Below, in pieces: positions 38,616 to 47,602 of a DNA stretch of 64,000 bases. The stretch's first letter is position 1; each line of letters starts with the position of its first letter. The position numbers and the translations under genes are program-made. The notes under the pieces are model-generated. The model worked only from the letters and a program-made list of their open reading frames with translations, did not search any database and was not told the DNA's origin. Source of the DNA: Komagataeibacter xylinus (GTDB taxonomy: Bacteria; Pseudomonadota; Alphaproteobacteria; Acetobacterales; Acetobacteraceae); contig NZ_QQBI01000006.1 of the NCBI RefSeq assembly GCF_004302915.1, positions 90,460 through 154,459 of the forward strand, written 5' to 3'.

Positions 38616-39533
38616 GTGGACCAGCCCGTACCCCATACGGACATCAGGGTGGATGGCTGGATCGGCCGCCTGCCGCCCCGCCTGCGCCCTTATGCCCTGC
38701 TGATGCGGCTCGACCGGCCAATTGGCACGTGGCTCCTGTTCCTGCCCGGCGTATGGGGCATCATGCTGCCGGACCATGTACCTGCCAGACAGCGACTTTT
38801 CCTGGTCGTGCTGTTCGGCATTGGCAGCGTGGTCATGCGCGGCGCGGGCTGCGTGGTCAATGACATGTGGGACCGCGACATCGACCGCCAGGTGGCGCGC
38901 ACGGCAGGCAGGCCGCTGGCCTCGGGCGCCCTGTCCATGCGCGAGGCGGCGCTGTTCCTCGCAGCCCTGCTGCTCATCGGCTTCAACATCCTCATGAACC
39001 TCAACGGGCTTTCACAAATCCTGGGTGCGTCCTCGCTCATTCTGGTGGGGCTGTACCCGCTGGCCAAGCGGGTTACGTGGTGGCCGCAGCTTGTCATGGG
39101 CTTTACCTTCGGCTTTGGCGCGCCGCTGGGCTATGCGGCGGCGGCCAACCATATCGATGCGGCGCTGGGCACGCTCTATGCCGCCACCATCATGTGGCAG
39201 CTCGGCTTCGATACGATCTACGGCTTTCAGGACATGGAGGACGATGCCCGCATTGGCGTGCGCTCCACCTCCCGCCTCATGGCGGGGCATGCGCGGCTGT
39301 TCGTGGGCGCGTGCTATGGGCTGACCCTGGCGGGGCTGGCCGGAGCAGGCTACCTGGCCCATGTGGGGCCGGGATTCTGGCCGGCGCTGGCGCTGCCCGC
39401 GGCCCTGCTGGCCTGGCAGGTGTGGCGGCTGGACGAGCGCAGCCCCGCCACCTGCCTGCGGCTGTTCCGCTTCAACCGCGAAACCGGGCTTGCCATCGCC
39501 CTGGCCGTTCTGGCGGGAACGCTTACGCGCTGA
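38616..39533 (+). CDS. ubiA: 4-hydroxybenzoate octaprenyltransferase
   Basis: A 305-residue polytopic prenyltransferase that attaches the prenyl tail to 4-hydroxybenzoate in ubiquinone synthesis. The two Asp-rich metal motifs are VVNDMWDRDIDRQ and YGFQDMEDD, set among about eight or nine membrane segments. The GTG at 38616 is chosen because AAGGAG (38603-38608) is 7 bases upstream. Its last 11 bases overlap the convergent hydrolase gene. Confidence 0.95.
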   Translation: MDQPVPHTDIRVDGWIGRLPPRLRPYALLMRLDRPIGTWLLFLPGVWGIMLPDHVPARQRLFLVVLFGIGSVVMRGAGCVVNDMWDRDIDRQVARTAGRPLASGALSMREAALFLAALLLIGFNILMNLNGLSQILGASSLILVGLYPLAKRVTWWPQLVMGFTFGFGAPLGYAAAANHIDAALGTLYAATIMWQLGFDTIYGFQDMEDDARIGVRSTSRLMAGHARLFVGACYGLTLAGLAGAGYLAHVGPGFWPALALPAALLAWQVWRLDERSPATCLRLFRFNRETGLAIALAVLAGTLTR

Positions 39534-40272
39534 CGTGCAGCGTGCGGGCCAGGAAGTCACGCGCCATGCCCATGCACTGAAGGAACAGGGCGGCATCAAA
39601 GCGATGCCCCTCATCGCGCAAAAAGGCATGCTGGGCGTTGAACTCATGCCACTCGTAGCATGTGCCCGCCTTTTCCATCGCGGCACGGATCATCTGCCGC
39701 CCTTCAAAGGGCACATGCGGGTCCTGCCGCCCCCATACCATCAGCGCCTCGCCACGCATCTCGCCCACGCGGGCCAGCGTATCATCGCACCTGCCCTGCC
39801 CCAGCGTGGCGGAATGGATATCGGTGGCATAGAAACACACCGCCGCGCGCACCCGCGGGTCAAGGGCTGCGCGAAACGCCAGGTGCCCGCCAAGGCACAC
39901 GCCCATGGTGGCAAGGCTTTCGGTGCAGTGCGGGTTGGCGGCCAGCCAGTCCAGTGCCGCGCGGGCATCATGATCGTACCCCGCGACCGGCTTTTCGAAT
40001 TTGAGGAAATTGCCGCGATCCGTACCCGGTTTGTCATAGGCCAGCACGGTGCCCGCCGGTTCATATTCATGATAGACCTCGGGCACGGCCACGACGTAAC
40101 CCTGCCCCGCCATCATGGCGGCCAGCCTGCGAATGGGGGCCGTAACCTGATAGATTTCGGAAAACAGCACGATTCCGGGAAAGCGCCCTGCAATGGCAGG
40201 GCGGAAAACATGCATCCGCATCATGCCTGAAGGCGTTGGGATGTCTGCCGTCTCGTCGGAATGGATAATCAT
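39523..40272 (-). CDS. Dienelactone hydrolase family protein
   Basis: A 249-residue alpha/beta hydrolase with the Cys-Asp-His triad of dienelactone hydrolases: Cys126 in GVCLGG, Asp184 in WGRQDPHVP and His215 in NAQHAFL. No signal peptide. In the family the physiological substrate often is not chlorinated dienelactone, and nothing nearby indicates an aromatic degradation pathway. The ATG at 40272 has AGGAG 8 bases upstream. It overlaps the ubiA 3' end. Confidence 0.88.
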   Translation of the reverse strand: MIIHSDETADIPTPSGMMRMHVFRPAIAGRFPGIVLFSEIYQVTAPIRRLAAMMAGQGYVVAVPEVYHEYEPAGTVLAYDKPGTDRGNFLKFEKPVAGYDHDARAALDWLAANPHCTESLATMGVCLGGHLAFRAALDPRVRAAVCFYATDIHSATLGQGRCDDTLARVGEMRGEALMVWGRQDPHVPFEGRQMIRAAMEKAGTCYEWHEFNAQHAFLRDEGHRFDAALFLQCMGMARDFLARTLHVSA

Positions 40273-40473
40273 GATGACGCTCCTGCCAGTGGTGCAAAAG
40301 GCCACGATAGCAGCATGCGGGCGGCCAACCGAGAGGGGGCGGGTCGATCATGCCTGTAATATCAAGTCGTAAATTGATTGTTATTTGTTCATATATTGCG
40401 CAAAAAGCACTTCAAACATTGACTTTCCGTCCCCGCCCCGGCCTGTATGGGGCATGAATCCGTTACAGAAATC

Positions 40474-41820
40474 ATGATGTCATCCCTGTTTGCCCTCTCG
40501 CTCGCCATCTGCGCCATCGTGTCCGTCGTGGTGCTGATCGCACGCTTCCGGATCAATCCGTTCATCGTGCTGTTCGCGGTCTCGCTGGCGCTGGCGCTGT
40601 GCGCGGGCATGCCGCCGCAAAAGGCCATCGCCTCGTTCGAGGCCGGTGCGGGGCGGGTACTGGGGCATGTGGCCACCGTTATCGCGCTGGGCACCATGCT
40701 GGGCAAGATGCTGGCGGAGTCAGGGGGGGCCGACCGCATCGCCCTGACCATTACCCGCCTTGCGGGCGAGAAGCGTGTCAGCTGGGCGATGATGGTGATC
40801 GGGCTGCTGGTTGGGCTGCCGGTTTTCTTTGAAGTCGGATTCGTGCTGCTGATCCCGCTGGCGTTTACGCTGGCGCGGCGCACCAATACGCCGCTTCTGC
40901 GCGTGGCCCTGCCCATGGGGGCGGCCCTTTCCGTCACGCACGCCATGATCCCGCCGCATCCGGCAACACTGCTCGCCCTTGCGGCCTATCATGCCGATAT
41001 CGGGCGCACGATCCTGTGGGGCATCGTGATCGGCACCCCTGCCGCGGCTTTGGCCGGGCCGGTCTATGCCCGCTTCATTGCCGGGCGCATCGGCCCCGTG
41101 CTGCCTTCCGCGCTGGAGGCGCAGTTCGTCAACCACGAAGTGCCGGCCAGCATGCCCGGCTTTGGCATTACGGTCCTGACCATTCTCTCGCCCGTCGTGC
41201 TGATGCTGGTGGGCTCGGTGGCGGATGCAGTGGCCAGCCCGCACACACCGCTGAACAACGCGCTGCACTTCATCGGCAATACGGATATTGCGTTGGCGCT
41301 GGCGACCCTGCTGTCCTTTCAGGTCTTTGGCACCGCGCGTGGCTTCAGCCGCGAGACGATTCTCAAATTCACCAATGACTGCCTGGCCCCCACGGCGCTG
41401 ATCATGCTGCTGGTGGGTGCAGGCGGCGGATTCGGGCAGGAACTGGTCGATAGCGGCGTTTCAACCGCCATTACCGACCTTGCGGTGGGTGCCCATGTGC
41501 CGCTGCTGGTGCTGGCCTGGCTGCTGGCGGTGGTGGTGCGGGTGGCCACGGGTTCGGCCACCGTGGCCATGAGCACGGCGGCGGGCATCGTGGGGCCGAT
41601 TCTGGTGCACACGCATGGCGCCTCGCCCGAACTGATGGTGATCGTGACCGGCGCGGGCTCGGTGGCACTGGGGCCGCTGAATGATGCGGGCTTCTGGCAG
41701 ATCAAGGAATATCTTGGCCTGTCGGTGGGCCAGACCATAAAGACATGGTCGGTGATCGAGACCCTGATTGCTGTGCTGGGGCTGGTCTTTGCGCTGCTGC
41801 TGTCGCTGGTGGTGGGGTAG
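40474..41820 (+). CDS. gntP: GntP family gluconate:H+ symporter
   Basis: A 448-residue transporter with about 12-14 hydrophobic segments and GntP family blocks: LPVFFEVGFVLLIPLAF, HAMIPPHPATLLA and GSVALGPLNDAGFWQ. GntP transporters import gluconate; acetic acid bacteria make gluconate in the periplasm, so import for the pentose phosphate pathway is plausible. Other sugar acids are possible substrates. The ATG at 40474 gives the usual length; there is also an ATG at 40477 and one at 40447. No gluconate kinase is adjacent. Confidence 0.9.
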   Translation: MMSSLFALSLAICAIVSVVVLIARFRINPFIVLFAVSLALALCAGMPPQKAIASFEAGAGRVLGHVATVIALGTMLGKMLAESGGADRIALTITRLAGEKRVSWAMMVIGLLVGLPVFFEVGFVLLIPLAFTLARRTNTPLLRVALPMGAALSVTHAMIPPHPATLLALAAYHADIGRTILWGIVIGTPAAALAGPVYARFIAGRIGPVLPSALEAQFVNHEVPASMPGFGITVLTILSPVVLMLVGSVADAVASPHTPLNNALHFIGNTDIALALATLLSFQVFGTARGFSRETILKFTNDCLAPTALIMLLVGAGGGFGQELVDSGVSTAITDLAVGAHVPLLVLAWLLAVVVRVATGSATVAMSTAAGIVGPILVHTHGASPELMVIVTGAGSVALGPLNDAGFWQIKEYLGLSVGQTIKTWSVIETLIAVLGLVFALLLSLVVG

Positions 41821-41826
41821 GAGTCA

Positions 41827-42672
41827 TCAGACGGATCTGATCCGGTTGATGATGGCGCGGATGGCATCGCGGTCCAGTTCGAATTCCGGCCCGGCATCCA
41901 TCACCGCCAGTTCCATCAGGGCCTCCGATAATGCCCTGGAGCGGGGGCGGGCATGGCTGTTGTCCATCTCCAGCGCCTTATCAGCGATGGCCTGCACAAA
42001 TGATTTCCGGTCGAGAAGGGATTCCAGCACGCTGGCCATCTGCCGGGGCGTCAGGCCCCTGTCCATCAGGGCCAGTACATCCACCGCGTGGGCAGTCCCG
42101 ATACCCTCACTGACGAACGCCGCCTCCATCGCAGCGACAGACTCCGCCACGCTGCGACATGCATCGGTCAGGACCACCGTGGGGAACCCTGCCATGGCCG
42201 CATCACGTGCCGTGGCCGCCACGCAGTAATCCAGCGCCACGCCTGCCACGAACACCCGGGTGATTTCCCTGCCCCGCAGCAGTCCGTCAAGCCCGGTGCG
42301 GCTGGCGCGGGCATTGTCCTCAAAGGCGGAATAGCTGTCGATATCGGGGCGCATGCCCTTGCGCAGCACCACGCCTATATGGGCCTGCGCCAGATCGGGC
42401 ACGAGTTCCGCCCCTTTCGTGCCCGCCACGCAATGCACCGGCCACGGGCCGCCCTGCATGTCAAAGGACACATGATCCGCCGGGTGCCAGTCCTGCGTTG
42501 CGGCAATCAGGCCAAAGGGCAGTTCGCACAGCCGGTTGATGAGCGGCACGATGCCATCCGCCCCCGCCACGCCCAGCGGGCCGCCGGGCATGAAATCGAC
42601 CTGCATGTCGATAACCAGCAGCGCATCGGCAGGGGTGATGAACAGGGTCCCTGAATGCCCGTCCGCCGCCAT
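41827..42672 (-). CDS. pncA: Nicotinamidase/pyrazinamidase-like isochorismatase-fold hydrolase with C-terminal extension
   Basis: A 281-residue protein. Residues 15-203 are a PncA domain with the triad Asp22, Lys105 and Cys150 (ALDYC) and metal ligands Asp61, His63, His67 and His80, so it should deamidate nicotinamide to nicotinic acid for NAD salvage. Residues about 205-281 extend beyond the normal end of PncA. This part is helical and charged, and includes LTPRQMASVLESLLDRK and a second helical block near the end; I do not recognise it. It is convergent with gntP, six bases away. Confidence 0.88.
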   Translation of the reverse strand: MAADGHSGTLFITPADALLVIDMQVDFMPGGPLGVAGADGIVPLINRLCELPFGLIAATQDWHPADHVSFDMQGGPWPVHCVAGTKGAELVPDLAQAHIGVVLRKGMRPDIDSYSAFEDNARASRTGLDGLLRGREITRVFVAGVALDYCVAATARDAAMAGFPTVVLTDACRSVAESVAAMEAAFVSEGIGTAHAVDVLALMDRGLTPRQMASVLESLLDRKSFVQAIADKALEMDNSHARPRSRALSEALMELAVMDAGPEFELDRDAIRAIINRIRSV

Positions 42673-42705
42673 GCTACCCCCTGCCGAGAGATGTTTTTTT
42701 AATAA

Positions 42706-42743
42706 GAAGCTTTTTGGAAACGAGCTTCACCAAAAACTTTTAT
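42706..42743. repeat. Dispersed hairpin repeat, copy A (degenerate)
   Basis: This intergenic element matches the one at 50383-50420 over about 38 bases with few differences: GAAGCTTTTT, then AGCTTCACCAAAAACTT. In this copy the palindrome is imperfect. It lies between the pncA-like gene and der, next to further inverted repeats. Confidence 0.8.
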
Positions 42744-42757
42744 CTGGCAACCGAGAA

Positions 42758-42847
42758 CAATTCCACTGAACTCTGACTTAGTGGAATTGCTCTAGCTCAT
42801 TGTTTATCGAGCATCTTCACCAGTTCGAATGTGTCCATTCAAACTGG
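42758..42847. repeat. Cluster of two inverted repeats
   Basis: CAATTCCACT (42758-42767) pairs perfectly with AGTGGAATTG (42780-42789). CCAGTTCGAATG (42820-42831) pairs with CATTCAAACTGG (42836-42847) with one mismatch. CTCTAG occurs on both sides (about 42790 and 42852). The region is AT-rich relative to its neighbours and has no ORF. It resembles the palindromic intergenic elements common in Alphaproteobacteria, but I cannot name a family. Confidence 0.7.
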
Positions 42848-42854
42848 ATCGGCT

Positions 42855-44282
42855 CTAGCCCTTGGCGTACGGATTGCTCGAGGCGCGCAGCAGCAGCCTT
42901 ATGGGCGTGCCGGGCAGGTCAAAGGTCTCGCGCATGCCATTGACCAGATAGCGCTGGTAATCCTCGGGCAACTGGTCGGTGCGGGTGCCGAACAGGATGA
43001 AGGTGGGCGGGCGCGCCTTGGCCTGCGTGATGTAGCGCAGCTTGAGCCTGCGCCCATCGACGAGCGGCGGCGGATGGCGCTCGACCATCATCTCGAACCA
43101 GCGGTTGAGCGCGCCGGTGGGCACGCGGCGGTTCCATACATCATAGGCGCGGCGCACGGTGGGCAGCAGGCGGTTGATGCCTGCCCCGGTCATGGCCGAG
43201 AACGACACGACGGGAATGCCACGCATCTGCGCAAGCGAGGTCTCGATCCGGTCCTTGATGGCCTGCCGGGTGGTCGCCCGGTCCTCCACCGCATCCCACT
43301 TGTTCAGCGCCAGCACGCAGCACCGGCCCTCACGCTCGATCAGGCGGGCGATCTGCAGGTCCTGCTCATGCACGCCCAGCGTTGCATCAAGCACCAGGAT
43401 CACGACCTCCGCCATCTTCAGCGCCTCGATGGAGGCGGAGACGGACATCTTCTCCAGCGTCTCGTCAATCCGGGCCTTGCGGCGCAGGCCGGCCGTGTCA
43501 ACGAGCTGGATCGGGCCTTCGTCGTCATGCAGCATGACGGCAATGGAATCGCGCGTCAGCCCCGGTTCGGGGCCGGTGATCATCCGCTCCTCGCCCAGCA
43601 GGCGGTTGAGCAGCGTGGACTTGCCCGCATTGGGGCGGCCCACGATGGCAAGGCGCAGCGGGCCGGGCGGGCGCACATCTTCTTCCTCGCCCTCGGCCTG
43701 CGCATCCTCGCGCCGGGAGCGGCGGGTGACTTTTTTCACCGGCGGCAGGTCGGTGGGTGGCAGGCGGTCCACGATCTCGCTCATGAGATCGGCCACGCCC
43801 TCCCCATGTTCGGCCGACATGGCCAGCGGCGTGCCCAGCCCCAGCGAGAACGCCTCCATGGCGGCGGCGGCGCCCTGCCGCCCCTCCGCCTTGTTGGCAA
43901 CCAGCAGCACCGGGCGGCCCTGACGGCGCAGCCAGTTGGCAAAATGCTCATCGGCAGGCGTAATGCCACTGCGCGCGTCAATGCAGAACAGCACGAGATC
44001 AGCCTCGGCCACGGCGGATTCAGATGAAGCCCGCATGCGGCCGTACAGCGTATCGGGCGCAGCCTCCTCCAGCCCGGCCGTGTCGATGATGCGAATGGCC
44101 CGGCCGCGCACGGTGGCCTGGCCTTCCTTGCGGTCGCGGGTGACGCCGGGGGTATCGGCCACGAGCGCCTGCCTGCGGCCAACCAGCCGGTTGAAAATGG
44201 TCGACTTGCCGACATTCGGCCTGCCCGCGATCACGACAACCGGCAGCGCATCCACTGGCGCGGATGGAAAAGATGAACTCAC
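42855..44282 (-). CDS. der: Ribosome biogenesis GTPase Der
   Basis: A 475-residue tandem GTPase (EngA). The first G domain has GRPNVGKSTIFN and DTPG, the second GRPNAGKSTLLN, VDTAGLRRK and NKWD; a C-terminal KH-like domain follows. The first G4 motif reads NKAE. It is needed for 50S subunit assembly. It is 16 bases after bamB, keeping the yfgM-bamB-der order known from E. coli. Confidence 0.97.
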   Translation of the reverse strand: MSSSFPSAPVDALPVVVIAGRPNVGKSTIFNRLVGRRQALVADTPGVTRDRKEGQATVRGRAIRIIDTAGLEEAAPDTLYGRMRASSESAVAEADLVLFCIDARSGITPADEHFANWLRRQGRPVLLVANKAEGRQGAAAAMEAFSLGLGTPLAMSAEHGEGVADLMSEIVDRLPPTDLPPVKKVTRRSRREDAQAEGEEEDVRPPGPLRLAIVGRPNAGKSTLLNRLLGEERMITGPEPGLTRDSIAVMLHDDEGPIQLVDTAGLRRKARIDETLEKMSVSASIEALKMAEVVILVLDATLGVHEQDLQIARLIEREGRCCVLALNKWDAVEDRATTRQAIKDRIETSLAQMRGIPVVSFSAMTGAGINRLLPTVRRAYDVWNRRVPTGALNRWFEMMVERHPPPLVDGRRLKLRYITQAKARPPTFILFGTRTDQLPEDYQRYLVNGMRETFDLPGTPIRLLLRASSNPYAKG

Positions 44283-44298
44283 TGCGGCAACTTTCTTT

Positions 44299-45663
44299 TT
44301 AGGTATAGGCTATAAGGTAGCCGTTATTATCCATGAGCAACAGCGTATTATCGACCACGATCGGTGCTGTCGTCACCTCGGCTGGCAGTTCGTGCAGGGA
44401 GTCGATATGCCCCTGCGCGGGGTCGATGATGACAACGCCGTTCTGCTTGAAGTTCGATATGAACACCAGCTTGCCGCCTGCCAGAATCGGGCCGTTCCAC
44501 ACGATGCCACGCTTCTGCTTGTCGGAATTCTCATACTGCCGCAACTGCGTGATCCAGCGCACATGGCCTGAAAGCCGGTCAAGGCAGGCCACCTGCTGAT
44601 CCATGGAGATGAGGAAGATCCAGTCCCCGATCACCAGCGGCGTGTTCTGCCCCGAAATACCACGCTCCCACAGCCTGCGGCCCGAGCGCATGTCGATGGC
44701 GACAAGAACGGCGCCGGTGCTGATGGCATAGGCCGTGCCATCGGCAATGACCGGCATGCCATGCACGCACGAGAAATCGATCAGCGCCTGCTGGCCATTG
44801 GTGCTGCCCAGGGTGTCGGCCCAGACCACCTCGCCGCCTTCGGCACGCAGCGCCACGAGGTCGCCCGAACCAAAGCCCGCCAGCACCACGCCATCGGCCA
44901 CGGCGGGCGCGGGCTGGCCGTAAATGACGGTATCGGCGGCTGTGGCGGCATAGGTCCACAGCACGTTGCCGTTTTCCGCATCGAGGCAGTACAGGTGTTC
45001 GTCAATCGTGCCAAAGAACAGCCGCCCATCGGCGATGGTGGGCGCGGAGCGGCCCGGCGCCTGGATGTTGACGCGCCATTTCAGCTTGCCATTGGTCGCA
45101 TCGACCGCAAGCGCCTGCCCGATGCCATCGACGATGTACAGCGTGCCCTTGTCCACGCTGATGCCGCCGCCGAGATTGTTTGACTTCATCTTGCGCGGCT
45201 TGGGATTGTATTCCCACAGCTTGTGCATGCCGGGCCAGCGATAGGCACGGATCACGCCCTGTGCGTCAGCAACGAAGATCCGGCCATCCTGCACGACCGG
45301 CGTGGCCTGGATGATGCCGCGCCCGCTATCGCCAAGCGCCACGTAGAACAGCCATTCCGGCTCGGAATTGCCCGCACCGATATCATGCGTCCATTCATGG
45401 CGCATCTGCCCCGCCCAGGCGATATCGCGGCCACCGTGGTCAGGGGTGATGCCCGATTGCGGCCATGCGTTCAGCGCCGTGGGGGCGGGAATGGTCACGG
45501 CCTGCGTTTCCTCGGGGTCAACCGTCAGGCCTGCGGCGGTGTGCAGCACGTCAGAACGGTGACCGATCAGCAACGGGGCTTTTTTCTGCTCGCCGGAACA
45601 GGCGGCCAGCAGTGCCGCCCCCGTGCCCAGCAACACATGGCGGCGGCTCAGGGCTGATTTCAT
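44299..45663 (-). CDS. bamB: BamB-like PQQ beta-propeller lipoprotein
   Basis: A 454-residue protein. A leader with SRRHVLLG (6-13) and a lipobox LAAC (Cys22) is followed by an eight-bladed PQQ-type propeller with repeats such as KLKWRVNIQAPGRSAPTI and GNVLWTYAATAADTV. BamB is the outer-membrane lipoprotein of the BAM complex. The position between a yfgM-like gene and der supports the call over a PQQ dehydrogenase; the membrane segments and catalytic region of the latter are missing. The twin-arginine in the leader suggests possible Tat export. Confidence 0.88.
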   Translation of the reverse strand: MKSALSRRHVLLGTGAALLAACSGEQKKAPLLIGHRSDVLHTAAGLTVDPEETQAVTIPAPTALNAWPQSGITPDHGGRDIAWAGQMRHEWTHDIGAGNSEPEWLFYVALGDSGRGIIQATPVVQDGRIFVADAQGVIRAYRWPGMHKLWEYNPKPRKMKSNNLGGGISVDKGTLYIVDGIGQALAVDATNGKLKWRVNIQAPGRSAPTIADGRLFFGTIDEHLYCLDAENGNVLWTYAATAADTVIYGQPAPAVADGVVLAGFGSGDLVALRAEGGEVVWADTLGSTNGQQALIDFSCVHGMPVIADGTAYAISTGAVLVAIDMRSGRRLWERGISGQNTPLVIGDWIFLISMDQQVACLDRLSGHVRWITQLRQYENSDKQKRGIVWNGPILAGGKLVFISNFKQNGVVIIDPAQGHIDSLHELPAEVTTAPIVVDNTLLLMDNNGYLIAYT

Positions 45664-45703
45664 GGTCTTCCTGTCGGTCGGCGTGGGGGATGCAGGGTCA
45701 GGA

Positions 45704-46399
45704 CTAGCCACCAGCGTCGCCCCCCAGCGTCTGGAGCATGGCCTCGGCGCGGCTGCGCACGCCATCGGCAATGGTCATGTCCATGGCAAGGCGCTCGAAT
45801 TTGGCGCGTGCCTCGGCAGGCTTGCCCACCCTCAGGTCAAGCAGGGCCTCGGCCTCGATGGCCTGACCACGCCAGGGCTGGCCCGCGCCATCAATGACCG
45901 CAAGGCGCGACCGCAGGGTGGCGGGGTCGCCTCCGTCAATCTGGTGCTGTACCCACAGCAGGCTGGCCAGGGAGGCAATGGTGGGGTCAACCGCGTGTTC
46001 CTGGCTCACGCCATCCCACAGGGCCAGGGCGGCAGGCAGTTTGCCATCCGTGGCCAGCAGGGCCGCGCGTTCCATGCGCTCGAGCACGCGCAGCGGCGGG
46101 CGGGCCTGCGCATCAAGCGCTTCGAGTTCCTGCAGGCCCTTTTTCTGCCGTGCGGTCAGGCCGGCATCGGTGCCCGCGGCATCGGGCGCGCGGGCGGCAT
46201 CCTGCATGGCGGTGAAATAGGCGGCCGAGACGGCGGCATCCGCCTTGTGCGCGCGCGAGACGGAATACTGCCACCCGCCCGCGCCAATGCACACGGCCGC
46301 CACCACGACACCGGCAACGACAAGATAGCGCCGCGCCAGTGCCCGGATGCGTTCGGCACGGATTTCCTCATCGACTTCCATGAAGATGTCGTCAGCCAC
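45704..46399 (-). CDS. YfgM-like membrane-anchored tetratricopeptide protein
   Basis: A 231-residue protein with a short acidic cytoplasmic N-terminus (VDEEIRAERIRAL), one membrane segment (about 25-45) and a helical, alanine-rich periplasmic domain of degenerate TPR type. This is the plan of E. coli YfgM, an ancillary SecYEG subunit linked to periplasmic chaperones. The order with bamB and der is the same as in E. coli. The GTG at 46399 is used because AGGGAA lies upstream; ATG 46381 is the alternative. Confidence 0.8.
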   Translation of the reverse strand: MADDIFMEVDEEIRAERIRALARRYLVVAGVVVAAVCIGAGGWQYSVSRAHKADAAVSAAYFTAMQDAARAPDAAGTDAGLTARQKKGLQELEALDAQARPPLRVLERMERAALLATDGKLPAALALWDGVSQEHAVDPTIASLASLLWVQHQIDGGDPATLRSRLAVIDGAGQPWRGQAIEAEALLDLRVGKPAEARAKFERLAMDMTIADGVRSRAEAMLQTLGGDAGG

Positions 46400-46600
46400 G
46401 TTCGTGTCGTTCCCTGCTCGCTTGCGTGGCGCATCGCACCTTACGCGTGGTGATTTCCGGGCCAGCATATCCGGCCCGGCGCGGCACGGCAAACCACCCA
46501 GCCAGTGCCACGGCCCATTTCTGCCTGTTCGATCACATAGACCGGCCTGTTTTGCACCGCCAGCGATAAGCGGGCGGAAAATGCAAAAAATCGGGTTTTT

Positions 46601-47518
46601 TCACCGTTTCGCATGGCTCCAGTCGCGCAGGAGCCCCTGCGCGGTCAGGACCACCTGCTTCACGCTCAGCCCCTCCATCGGTGCATTGCCCACCGGGCCG
46701 GGTGCCATGGCCACCCGCCCCCACGGGCCTGCGGGCGCGTATTCCATTGCCTTGCTGCGGCCAAACAGGCCTAGCGTGGGAATCCGGCTGGCCGCAGCCA
46801 GATGCATGAGCCCCGAATCATTGCCAATGAACAGCATGCAGCGCGCGAGCAGGGCCGCGACCTGCGTCACCGTCAGGCTGCCCCCCGTGTCCAGCGCATC
46901 GGGCAGGTGTTCGATCACCGGCAGGGCACGGGCGCGCTCCGCCTCACCGGGGCCATACAGGATGACCGGCCGCAGGCGCGGATCATCAGCCTGCAGGGCC
47001 TTGAATACTGCAACAAACCGCTCGGGCGGCCAGATTTTGCCATCCCAGTTGGCGGTGGGGCCAAGGGCGAGCCAGCGCGTACCATCATCGGGCAGCATGC
47101 GCGCGGCCTCCATGCGCTCGGCGGCACTGGTCCACGTAACCGGCAGGGGTGCGGGATCAAGTTCCAGCAGGTTGCCGATATGCGTGATCCGCGGCCCCCT
47201 GCGGCGGCCGCCCTGCATCACGTGCCGCTCGCCCACACGCAGGAAATAGCTCACGACCGAGCTGCGCAGGTCCACGCACAGATCCCATTTGCGCCCCCGG
47301 CACTGCCGCCACAGATCGACCCAGTGCATGTTGCGCGGGCGCTTGACCATCTCGATCGTGCGCACGCGGCGTGGCATGTGCGCGAACAGCCCGGCCGCCA
47401 CCGGCCCGCATGCGATGGTGAAATCGGCCTCGGGGTAACGCCTTAGCAGCGTATCGAGCAGCCCGGTGGAGAGAATGGCATCACCCAGCCGGGTGGATGT
47501 GATGAACAGGATGTGCAT
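46601..47518 (-). CDS. Glycosyltransferase family 9, heptosyltransferase-like
   Basis: A 305-residue GT-B enzyme. The N-terminus ILFITSTRLGDAILSTGLL is the acceptor-domain signature, and the C-terminal domain has FIGNDSGLMHLAAA and TLGLFG for the ADP-sugar donor. It is similar to ADP-heptose:LPS heptosyltransferases, so LPS core assembly is the likely role. Acceptor and linkage are not decidable from sequence. Its start is 84 bases from the divergent ygfZ gene. Confidence 0.88.
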   Translation of the reverse strand: MHILFITSTRLGDAILSTGLLDTLLRRYPEADFTIACGPVAAGLFAHMPRRVRTIEMVKRPRNMHWVDLWRQCRGRKWDLCVDLRSSVVSYFLRVGERHVMQGGRRRGPRITHIGNLLELDPAPLPVTWTSAAERMEAARMLPDDGTRWLALGPTANWDGKIWPPERFVAVFKALQADDPRLRPVILYGPGEAERARALPVIEHLPDALDTGGSLTVTQVAALLARCMLFIGNDSGLMHLAAASRIPTLGLFGRSKAMEYAPAGPWGRVAMAPGPVGNAPMEGLSVKQVVLTAQGLLRDWSHAKR

Positions 47519-47602
47519 TTTTTCGGTGCTAGTCAGGTTTTGCGTGCGTGCCAACCTCTCTTTGCCCTTGCCTGCGGGCACGGGCATGGCCAGATTGCAC
47601 CC

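Noticed and set aside
39523..40272. Part of an aromatic compound degradation pathway
   Set aside because: A dienelactone hydrolase fold alone does not show this, and no other catabolic gene is adjacent.
44299..45663. PQQ-dependent dehydrogenase
   Set aside because: PQQ-type propeller blades are present, but there is no dehydrogenase active site, cytochrome or membrane domain; lipobox and yfgM-bamB-der context point to BamB.
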